A DNA stretch of 15,216 nt from JAVBNU01 sp031551265 (GTDB lineage Bacteria > Cyanobacteriota > Vampirovibrionia > Gastranaerophilales > Gastranaerophilaceae): assembly GCA_031551265.1 (NCBI GenBank), contig JAVBNU010000052.1, positions 1-15,216 of the forward strand. Direction: 5' to 3'. The notes below the pieces were generated by a model. It was not told where the DNA came from, did no database searches, and saw only the letters and a program-made list of their open reading frames with translations. Positions 1 through 5,488 of the stretch are shown in pieces. Both the position numbers and the translations under genes were made by a program. Each line of letters starts with the position of its first letter. Position 1 is the first letter of the stretch.

Positions 1-203
1 CCTAATTGCATTTTTTGTCCTGATTGACCTGGTTTGCCGGCTGCTTTTTTGTCTTGTGCTTTTTGGTTTTTATTTTGCGTAAATACATCTTGCTTTTTCG
101 TTTTTGCAGCGTCACCACTTTTTTGTGATCCGCCCAATTTGCTGTTCATACCAACGCCTTGTGCGCCGCCTGCTTGACCCATTTTAGGTAATTCTAATGC
201 CAT
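1..203 (-). CDS. Hypothetical low-complexity protein, C-terminus beyond window
   Basis: The reading frame starts at an ATG at 203 and runs off the left edge of the window, giving 67 visible codons. A clear Shine-Dalgarno (AGGAG) lies about 8 nt upstream of the ATG. The protein begins MALELPKMGQAGG and is rich in Gly, Gln, Lys and Ala, with almost no hydrophobic stretch; it looks intrinsically disordered. No signal peptide or known domain is visible. It lies 69 bp downstream of the 273-1031 gene on the same strand, so the two may be co-transcribed, although the gap also contains TATAAT-like boxes (for example 266-271 read on the minus strand). I do not recognise the family and assign no function. 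The missing C-terminal part could hold a domain that would change this view. Confidence 0.7.
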   Translation of the reverse strand, partial: MALELPKMGQAGGAQGVGMNSKLGGSQKSGDAAKTKKQDVFTQNKNQKAQDKKAAGKPGQSGQKMQL

Positions 204-272
204 AATAATTTTCTCCTTTTTTCTATACTGTAACGTGTGATTTATAATTTCTATTTATAAACGTGATTATAT

Positions 273-1031
273 CTATGTTGACTCGCCGCTCAATTCGGCC
301 AAGAGTGACTGGAATAACTCCAGTATGTAAGCTTTCAATTCAGCCATCATACTGCTTTTCATTTCAGCTAAGTCCTCTGATTGAGTTTGCGATGTACTAT
401 CCGTATCGGTATCTGATGATGTCTCATCAGTAGAAGTTGTATCGTCAGTTTCCGAGGTATCTTGTGTTTGCGCTGAGCTGTCCTGCTGTGTAACGTAGCT
501 TTTTGCATAAGGTTTTTGCGCGTCAGTTATGCTTTGTTGAATGTACTGCATCGTCTGACTTGTCAGTTCTTGGGTCGGGACACCGTTGTAGGCTCCGTTA
601 TTCATCCAGCCTTGCCCGGGAACGTTCATCATTGTGCCGGTAAAGCTGCGTGTAATATTTTGTGATAATTCAACGTCAAAATTTTGGGGCTTATAATTAG
701 AAGATGCTGTGCCCATGCCGCCTGCTATCTTGCTGCCGCCTTTATTTGATGTTTTATTGTTTGCACCAAAGATACTGGCACTTGACGCCGAAGTACTTGG
801 TTGTTTTACGAATGTGTTATTTTTACTTGTATTTTTTGATGATGTACTGTTTGTGCCGGAAGAGTCATTTTTATAAAAAACACTTTTATTAGAGCGAAAT
901 ACGTCAGCCTCATAGTTGTTTTCCATACCATCTTTTTTCATGTATTCCGAGACGGTATCTTCGTTTCTTTGTAAAGAACCAAAACCGTGGTTGGCTTTAA
1001 GTCCTATATTGCCGCTTTGTGGAGTCGACAT
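273..1031 (-). CDS. Hypothetical Ser/Thr/Asp-rich protein
   Basis: This 252-residue protein is not recognised. I place the start at the ATG at 1031 (MSTPQSGNIGLKA) rather than at an upstream TTG, because an AAAGGA box sits about 6 nt before that ATG. The N-terminal half is Ser/Thr/Asn/Lys-rich. A middle segment around residues 115-185 is more ordered (contains VPGQGWMNNGAYNG). Residues about 185-225 are an acidic Ser/Thr/Asp tract. The last 25 or so residues form a predicted amphipathic helix rich in Leu and Met. There is no classical signal peptide or membrane segment. The composition resembles disordered or surface-exposed linkers. It is followed on the same strand by another low-complexity gene. 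Calling it secreted or surface-associated is only an inference from composition. Confidence 0.75.
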   Translation of the reverse strand: MSTPQSGNIGLKANHGFGSLQRNEDTVSEYMKKDGMENNYEADVFRSNKSVFYKNDSSGTNSTSSKNTSKNNTFVKQPSTSASSASIFGANNKTSNKGGSKIAGGMGTASSNYKPQNFDVELSQNITRSFTGTMMNVPGQGWMNNGAYNGVPTQELTSQTMQYIQQSITDAQKPYAKSYVTQQDSSAQTQDTSETDDTTSTDETSSDTDTDSTSQTQSEDLAEMKSSMMAELKAYILELFQSLLAELSGEST

Positions 1032-1192
1032 AGTTGTCCTTTCTCTCAATAAGTTATTTATAATTTATTTATAATTACTCTCTTATTTATATAAAAACAA
1101 ATCGCAAAAAAAAATTGCTTTAATTTTGAAATATTTAGTATGGAAAGAATATATATTCAGGCTATACCTACACTATTATTGAGTTTTAGGAG

Positions 1193-1221
1193 TTAACATA
1201 ACTTAACATAATTTATATAAT
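1193..1221 (+). promoter_or_regulatory. Promoter upstream of tadA (TTAACA-17-TATAAT)
   Basis: A TTAACA -35 box at 1193-1198 and a perfect TATAAT at 1216-1221 are separated by 17 bp. The -35 is the first unit of a 10-bp tandem repeat (TTAACATAAC/TTAACATAAT, 1193-1212). The predicted start of transcription is near 1228, leaving a leader of about 34 nt without a Shine-Dalgarno sequence. A second possible promoter closer to the gene is TTGTAA (1227-1232), 17 bp, TAAAAT (1250-1255), which would start transcription at about the ATG itself. Confidence 0.6.
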
Positions 1222-1261
1222 AACCTTTGTAATTAGCATTTTAATTTGCTAAAATCACAGA

Positions 1262-1708
1262 ATGGAGACATTTTTAAACTTTATGCAAATAGCAATCGAA
1301 GCAGCCGAGAACTCAGGCAGCGACATTCCGGTCGGCGCTGTAATTGTGCATGACAATGAAGTTATCGCTGCTGCACACAACGAAAAAGAAGCTAAAAATA
1401 ACCCTCTTTTGCATGCCGAAATGCTGGCAATTGAGCGTGCCTGCCTAAAACTTGAGACTTGGCGTTTAGATGAATGCGAGATGTATGTCACATTAGAGCC
1501 TTGTCCGATGTGCGCCTGGGCGATTATCCAGTCACGTCTCAAAAAAGTGACTTTTGGCGCTTATGATCCGCTTTATGGCGCTTTAGGGAGTGCTTTAGAC
1601 CTCCGAAAGCAAGCTAATTCAAAGCTTTCTGTCAAAGGCGGTATCTGTGAAGAAAAATGTGCTAAACTTTTATCATCATACATGGACAAAGTGCGGGAGC
1701 AGAAATGA
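1262..1708 (+). CDS. tadA: tRNA-specific adenosine deaminase TadA
   Basis: TadA converts adenosine 34 to inosine in the tRNA-Arg(ACG) anticodon, a cytoplasmic and normally essential reaction. The 148-residue protein has the full zinc-deaminase signature: HAE at residues 51-53 (His zinc ligand and catalytic Glu) and PCPMC at 80-84 (two Cys zinc ligands). The length is typical. The downstream stretch WAIIQSRLKKVTFGAYDPLYGALGS matches the family. The ATG has no Shine-Dalgarno in front of it, and a TAAAAT box ends 7 nt upstream, so translation may start on a leaderless or SD-independent mRNA. The stop codon overlaps the ATG of the next gene (ATGA, 1705-1708), implying translational coupling with the TIGR02757 gene. 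A guanine or cytidine deaminase is possible from the fold, but the motif context strongly favours TadA. Confidence 0.93.
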   Translation: METFLNFMQIAIEAAENSGSDIPVGAVIVHDNEVIAAAHNEKEAKNNPLLHAEMLAIERACLKLETWRLDECEMYVTLEPCPMCAWAIIQSRLKKVTFGAYDPLYGALGSALDLRKQANSKLSVKGGICEEKCAKLLSSYMDKVREQK

Positions 1709-2457
1709 TTACAACATCCAAACTTGATGAACTGGCGAAAAAATATGAAACAAAAGACTTTATTAAAGATGACCCGATACAGTTTCCTCATAGATATACA
1801 GACAAACGAGATATTGAAATTGCCGGACTTATTGCCTCAATGTTGGCTTATGGCAAACGTGAATTATTTATTGCAAAGCTTAATCTTATTTTTGGTGCAA
1901 TTAAAAACAAACCATTTGAGTACGTCATAAACTGCAAAGACAATCTTGATGTACTGAACAATATTGATTACCGATTTGCGAAAACTGTTGATATAAAACA
2001 AGTATTTTTGATTTTAAATAAACTCTACAGCGAAGGAAACACGCTTGAGAATTTATTCAGACACGGCTGGAATAACACACAAGACGTTAAAAATATGTTG
2101 CAGGCTGTAGTTGATTATTTTTATTCAAACGTTACCCTAGAGGTCACGAGCGGCTTTTATCATCTTCTGCCCAATCCTAAAAATAACAGCCCGCTAAAAC
2201 GTCTGAATATGTTTTTACGTTGGATGGTGCGCGATGGTGAGGTTGATTTAGGAGTTTGGAAATTTATGCCCAAATCAGAACTGCTAATTCCACTTGACGT
2301 TCATGTCTCGAAAATTTCGCGTTCACTCAATCTAATCACACGCTCAAGCAACGACTATAAAACCGTCCTTGAGCTAACCAATGCGTTAAAAGAATATGAT
2401 TCAAACGACCCTGTAAGACTAGATTTTGCTATTTTTGGATATGGCGTGAATAACTAG
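1705..2457 (+). CDS. TIGR02757 (DUF2400) family protein
   Basis: This 250-residue protein matches my memory of the TIGR02757/DUF2400 family, widespread in Bacteroidetes and other anaerobes and of unknown biochemical function. Recognisable blocks are the N-terminal DPIQFPHRY and the IAGLIASMLAYGKRE segment (residues about 41-55), the central NPKNNSPLKRLNMFLRWMVR, then PLDVHVSKISR, and the C-terminal NDPVRLDFAIFGYGV. Part of this layout recalls a helix-hairpin-helix DNA glycosylase fold (an LDVHV-type Asp near the region where such enzymes carry a catalytic Asp), but that is inference. The start overlaps the tadA stop by 4 bp and has its own GGGAG 5 nt upstream, so the pair forms an operon. A role in nucleic-acid maintenance would fit the neighbour but is not shown. 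Confidence 0.85.
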   Translation: MITTSKLDELAKKYETKDFIKDDPIQFPHRYTDKRDIEIAGLIASMLAYGKRELFIAKLNLIFGAIKNKPFEYVINCKDNLDVLNNIDYRFAKTVDIKQVFLILNKLYSEGNTLENLFRHGWNNTQDVKNMLQAVVDYFYSNVTLEVTSGFYHLLPNPKNNSPLKRLNMFLRWMVRDGEVDLGVWKFMPKSELLIPLDVHVSKISRSLNLITRSSNDYKTVLELTNALKEYDSNDPVRLDFAIFGYGVNN

Positions 2458-2459
2458 AT

Positions 2460-2514
2460 TTGTAATGGTATGTCTTGACATTCATATTGTAATGTGATAC
2501 CATTACAATATGAA
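2460..2514 (+). promoter_or_regulatory. hicAB promoter with palindromic operator
   Basis: A consensus TTGACA -35 lies at 2475-2480. With 17-bp spacing a weak -10 (TACCAT, 2498-2503) follows, and the predicted transcription start falls on the hicA ATG (2510). Over this sits a perfect 14-bp inverted repeat: arms 2481-2494 and 2501-2514, 6-nt centre TGATAC, core half-site ATTGTAATG/CATTACAAT. A third half-site upstream (TTGTAATGGTAT, 2460-2471) is a perfect 12-bp inverted match to ATACCATTACAA (2497-2508). Three GTAATG half-sites thus cover the promoter and start codon. HicB antitoxins with a DNA-binding C-terminus commonly repress their own promoter; that this is the HicB operator is inferred. 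Confidence 0.75.
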
Positions 2515-2701
2515 CTTTAAAGAAATGCTAAAAATAATAGAAAAAGATGGCTGGTATCTGGTCGCTCAAAAGGGCAGCCACAGACAATATAAGCACCTCA
2601 CTAAAAAAGGGAGGGTAACCCTCGCAGGAAAGCCATCTGATGATGTAGCCAAAGGCACAGCAAACAGTATTTTTAAACAAGCTCAACTCAAGGAGATTTA
2701 A
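2510..2701 (+). CDS. hicA: HicA-family mRNA interferase toxin
   Basis: This 63-residue protein is a HicA toxin, a small dsRBD-like ribonuclease that cleaves mRNA and tmRNA when not bound by HicB. The diagnostic motif is GSHRQYKH at residues 22-29, with the catalytic His at position 24. The start FKEMLKIIEKDGW and the segment VTLAGKPSDDVAKGTANSIFKQ are typical of the family, and the length is normal. It precedes its partner by 1 nt (stop TAA, then the hicB ATG). The start codon lies inside the operator palindrome and lacks a Shine-Dalgarno, so toxin translation may be weak or leaderless, whereas hicB has a strong ribosome binding site. That arrangement favours antitoxin excess. No broken residues are seen, so the toxin is probably functional. 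Confidence 0.93.
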   Translation: MNFKEMLKIIEKDGWYLVAQKGSHRQYKHLTKKGRVTLAGKPSDDVAKGTANSIFKQAQLKEI

Positions 2702-2702
2702 A

Positions 2703-3038
2703 ATGGCAAATTATATGATAATTATAGAAAAAGCAGGAAAAAACTACAGTGCATACAGCCCTGACGTCGACGGATGTATGGCAACAGGGAAAACTGTTGA
2801 AGACGCCAAAAAAAATTATCTGGAAACACTTGCTTTTCATTTTGAGGGGCTTAAAGAAGACGGTTTACCTATCCCTCAGCCGACTTCTGCGTTTGCTTTT
2901 ACATCAGATGATTGTTCAGGTGTTTTGAATGTACGCACAAAAAAATCCACACACTTAAAGTTGATAAAACTTGCCGAAAAAGAAAAAGTTTCGGTATCGC
3001 ACCTCGTTAATGATGCGATTATCAAACAGTATGGTTAA
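2703..3038 (+). CDS. hicB: HicB-family antitoxin with C-terminal DNA-binding domain
   Basis: The 111-residue antitoxin neutralises HicA. Residues 1-65 form the degraded RNase H-like HicB fold with the usual YSAYSPDVDGCMATGKT segment (Asp-Val-Asp-Gly-Cys loop) and a following helix (VEDAKKNYLETLAFHFEGL). Residues about 75-111 (SGVLNVRTKKSTHLKLIKLA...) look like a ribbon-helix-helix DNA-binding domain, which fits binding of the palindrome in front of hicA. A strong Shine-Dalgarno (AAGGAGA) lies 7 nt before the ATG and overlaps the end of hicA, so the two are co-transcribed and probably coupled. No truncation is seen. The pair is complete and stands alone, without mobile-element ends next to it. 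Confidence 0.92.
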   Translation: MANYMIIIEKAGKNYSAYSPDVDGCMATGKTVEDAKKNYLETLAFHFEGLKEDGLPIPQPTSAFAFTSDDCSGVLNVRTKKSTHLKLIKLAEKEKVSVSHLVNDAIIKQYG

Positions 3039-3045
3039 TTTATAT

Positions 3046-3074
3046 TAAAAAAATTTAACTAGCAAATTTTTTTA
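3046..3074. terminator. Weak AT-only hairpin after hicB
   Basis: An 11-bp perfect inverted repeat (arms 3046-3056 and 3064-3074, 7-nt loop) of only A and T follows the hicB stop. It ends in seven T residues, so it could act as a weak intrinsic terminator on either strand. The absence of G-C pairs makes this uncertain. Confidence 0.35.
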
Positions 3075-3087
3075 TGTTTGGTTTTAG

Positions 3088-3093
3088 TATAAT
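3088..3093 (+). promoter_or_regulatory. -10 box upstream of the 3119 gene
   Basis: A perfect TATAAT occurs 25 nt before the chosen start codon, within TTTAGTATAAT. No convincing -35 box lies 17 bp upstream; the region is a T tract. Transcription would begin near 3100, just before the AAGGA ribosome binding site at 3105-3109. Confidence 0.45.
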
Positions 3094-3118
3094 TACATAA
3101 TAAAAAGGAATGTTAGTT

Positions 3119-3715
3119 ATGCAAATTAGCCGGATTGAGAATAATAGTTCTAACAGCACAAAAAACATAAGCTTTAAAAGTGTCCACAGGTTTAACATCC
3201 ATCCATCTGTTTTAGAAGCGCCAATTACTGCACTACCTAATGTGCAGTGGGTTATCGAACACTCAACATTCATAAAATTACACAATTCTATAATAACCAG
3301 TCTCAGAAAATGGGATGCAGGCGCCAGAGAGCTTCGTGAATTCGTGGGTACATTTGATATTGCCGAAAAATTTTTACCAAACGCATACAGAAAAAAACAG
3401 ACATTACGTGCATATTTGATAAAAAATGAAGATCTTGATGATTATAACAAATTATTTGGGGGCATTTGGAACAATATAAAACATTTCATGGGTACAAGAA
3501 AAGAACGTAGAAATATTCAAGGTGTTTTTCAGCCAATAGTTAATGCGGGAGAACCCAAACTGGCACAACAGCTGATTGCGGCGAAAGGTGATGAGATTTA
3601 TTATACAGACATAATGCAAAAAAAGTTTCTCGATAAACGCAATATTGATGTAACTGCAGCATGGATTCACGCTATAGATGAATTAGGCGAGTACGCTAAA
3701 CATTTTTCGAAATAG
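3119..3715 (+). CDS. Hypothetical protein with N-terminal NISFK motif
   Basis: This 198-residue protein is not recognised. I choose the ATG at 3119 (MQISRIENNSSN) over one at 3110 because the AAGGA box is 9 nt from the former and abuts the latter. The first 20 residues are Asn/Ser-rich and end in NISFKS; short N-termini of the type 'Asn-rich then FK' recur, as far as I recall, in proteins of gut Melainabacteria. The rest is soluble, basic and mostly helical (for example residues about 55-75 and 100-125), without membrane segments or a classical signal peptide. It stands alone between hicAB and a strong terminator. Its function is unknown. Confidence 0.75.
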   Translation: MQISRIENNSSNSTKNISFKSVHRFNIHPSVLEAPITALPNVQWVIEHSTFIKLHNSIITSLRKWDAGARELREFVGTFDIAEKFLPNAYRKKQTLRAYLIKNEDLDDYNKLFGGIWNNIKHFMGTRKERRNIQGVFQPIVNAGEPKLAQQLIAAKGDEIYYTDIMQKKFLDKRNIDVTAAWIHAIDELGEYAKHFSK

Positions 3716-3718
3716 CTT

Positions 3719-3742
3719 GTAGGGTAGGCTTGCCAGCCCACC
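3719..3742. repeat. GTAG-type palindromic repeat, degenerate copy
   Basis: Right after the stop codon of the 3119 gene, GTAGGGTAGGCTTGCCAGCC begins a short imperfect palindrome. Arms 3723-3730 and 3735-3742 pair with a 4-nt loop and one G-U pair when read on the minus strand. It resembles the element at 13370-13389 in starting GTAGGGT and ending in a CACC arm, the layout of REP-like intergenic repeats. Confidence 0.45.
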
Positions 3743-3771
3743 AACTTAATTTTGCAAACTAAAAACACAAT

Positions 3772-3802
3772 AAAGAGCCTTGATATTGAATCAAGGCTCT
3801 TT
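3772..3802. terminator. Bidirectional intrinsic terminator
   Basis: A perfect 13-bp stem (AAAGAGCCTTGAT at 3772-3784 with ATCAAGGCTCTTT at 3790-3802) and a 5-nt loop lie between two convergent genes. A-rich and T-rich flanks make it suitable for stopping transcription of both the 3119-3715 gene and the 3819-5231 gene. Confidence 0.92.
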
Positions 3803-3818
3803 TATATAAAATATTTAA

Positions 3819-5231
3819 TTATTTTTTGAACGCTGCCAGATATCGTTGTGCCAATGTACTTTTAACGTTGGAATTGTTATAAGCGAACCATACGTCGTGT
3901 ACTGAAGCCGATGTTCCATCTTTGAATGTAGCTGAGCCTAATTGGCGGTGTTGAACATCACCTGTATCATTTTGGGTTTTATAGCTATCTACATTTATGC
4001 TCTTAACTTTGCTCAGTGCTTCAAGTTCGGTCACATTATCGTCTGATATAAATCCTAAGGATTGACCGACTGAACCTAAAGCTTTGTTCAATGCTTCTAA
4101 ATCAACTTCGCCGTTAGTGTAGCATTTGATACCTGTAGCTTTTTCTGCAGATTCAGCAACAGATTTTAGTGCGTCAAATCCGTTTGCTGCGCCTATTGCT
4201 TTACCTGTGAACGGGTCAACTGTTTTGTCGCCGAATACTTCTGCGCCATCGATTACGCCGTTACCATTGAGATCTTTCATCGCAAGCATTTTGTCACCAT
4301 TTACTGCGGCACCATCTGCTTTACCGTCGTTGTTAATATCGACACCTTTACCGGCTTCGGCTGATACTTTACCATCTTGATTAAAGTCGACAATCAGAGG
4401 TGAGCCGAATTGACCTGATGCAGTTCCGATCGGTGTCGTTTTTGTTTCTGTTTCGGTCGTTTGAGTAGTAGTTGTGGATGTTGTAGAATAGCCTCCAACG
4501 TTGATTGTTATACCATTATGACCATCACCTGCGTTTACAGTTGCGTTATCATCTCTGATTGTCATGTTAACTGTGTTATTTCCGTTACCGAAGGACAGGT
4601 TAGGGTTATAAACACCCAGTATCGTGCTTGTAGTTGTGGTTGTTACGTCATAAGTATTTGTAAATGTAGTTGATGATCCGGAAGAATTGATTTGCGCAGG
4701 AGTCAGGTAATTGCTGCCGTTTTGGACTTGTACCACAGATTTATAGCGAGCTGTGTTAGAAGTTTTTTCATATACGTGGTACTGACCATCGGGCGCCAGA
4801 GCGATTACGTATCTGAGGTTGTTACCATCAACAGTTGTTGAAAAGTCTAAATTCTGGGCTATTGCTTGTTCAGCGGCACTCAATGAACTAAATAAACTTG
4901 CACCTGTGTTCGTCGATGATGTTAACGTCTTTTCAGAGGTTGTAGTTTCGCTGGTTTTAACTTTATCCTTGTATTCTAAAAAGCGTCCTTGCGCGTTAGC
5001 AACGTCAAGTGTAGTTACAGTGTTGTTACCATCGCCGAATTTACCGACGAAATTGTCACTATTAAATACTACATCGTTATCGCCATTGCCGGCAGTAACA
5101 CTTGAGTTATCACCTGTAATACAAACGCCGTTATCGCCTTCGCCGACGACTACCGTTGCGTTTCCTCCATTGATGGTAATTGTGTTATTACCATCGCCAC
5201 AGTTGATATTAATTCCAGATATTGCAGTCAT
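3819..5231 (-). CDS. RTX-like calcium-binding protein with EF-hand-type repeats
   Basis: The 470-residue protein has three parts. Residues about 8-75 hold glycine/aspartate/asparagine repeats of the form GDGNNTxTx, like RTX beta-roll nonapeptides; the pattern returns at about 213-247. Between them and after them (about 90-205 and 249-272) are Ser/Thr-rich linkers. Residues about 276-450 match the conserved block of large RTX adhesins and FrpC-like proteins: SPLIVDFNQDG, DINNDGKADG, DLNGNGVIDGAEVFGD (three EF-hand-type loops starting near 282, 298 and 320), NGFDALKS, and a terminal DVWF. The start is the ATG at 5231, with GGAG 6 nt upstream; two upstream in-frame ATGs lack such a site. No Sec signal peptide is visible, so type I secretion is likely by analogy, though no ABC exporter lies in this window. 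It is short for the family; adhesion or matrix function is inferred. Confidence 0.82.
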   Translation of the reverse strand: MTAISGININCGDGNNTITINGGNATVVVGEGDNGVCITGDNSSVTAGNGDNDVVFNSDNFVGKFGDGNNTVTTLDVANAQGRFLEYKDKVKTSETTTSEKTLTSSTNTGASLFSSLSAAEQAIAQNLDFSTTVDGNNLRYVIALAPDGQYHVYEKTSNTARYKSVVQVQNGSNYLTPAQINSSGSSTTFTNTYDVTTTTTSTILGVYNPNLSFGNGNNTVNMTIRDDNATVNAGDGHNGITINVGGYSTTSTTTTQTTETETKTTPIGTASGQFGSPLIVDFNQDGKVSAEAGKGVDINNDGKADGAAVNGDKMLAMKDLNGNGVIDGAEVFGDKTVDPFTGKAIGAANGFDALKSVAESAEKATGIKCYTNGEVDLEALNKALGSVGQSLGFISDDNVTELEALSKVKSINVDSYKTQNDTGDVQHRQLGSATFKDGTSASVHDVWFAYNNSNVKSTLAQRYLAAFKK

Positions 5232-5260
5232 AGTTTGCTCCATTCTCATTAAGATATGTG

Positions 5261-5266
5261 ATTATA
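5261..5266 (-). promoter_or_regulatory. -10 box for the RTX-like gene
   Basis: Read on the minus strand, TATAAT followed by CAC lies 30 nt upstream of the chosen start. A similar TATAATCAC occurs in the minus-strand gap upstream of the partial gene at 1-203 (around 263-271). No clear -35 box is seen. Confidence 0.4.
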
Positions 5267-5385
5267 TAATAATAAAGTTTTTTGTATATAAAAAATTGCC
5301 TTTTTATATATATAAAGTAGATAAAAAATAAATACCATATAACAAAAAACCAATCATAGCAATTGAAAACAGATTTCAAAAATAC

Positions 5386-5414
5386 TTAACATTTCTTAAT
5401 AAAATGAATATAAT
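5386..5414 (+). promoter_or_regulatory. Promoter of the keto-acid decarboxylase gene (TTAACA-17-TATAAT)
   Basis: TTAACA at 5386-5391 and TATAAT at 5409-5414 are 17 bp apart, the same two hexamers and spacing as upstream of tadA. Transcription would start near 5421, leaving a leader of about 68 nt. A further TTAATA lies 4 bp after the -35. Confidence 0.6.
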
Positions 5415-5488
5415 TTTTACTAACTAGCCTTAACGTCGCTTAAATAACATGATTGAAATGCTATAAATAAGGTAAAATGGAGGAAAGC

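Noticed and set aside
4126..4380. Plus-strand frames inside the RTX-like gene (4126-4380, 4461-4673, 4819-5331)
   Set aside because: They are antisense shadows produced by the repetitive codon pattern of the minus-strand gene; the minus frame has motifs and a ribosome binding site.
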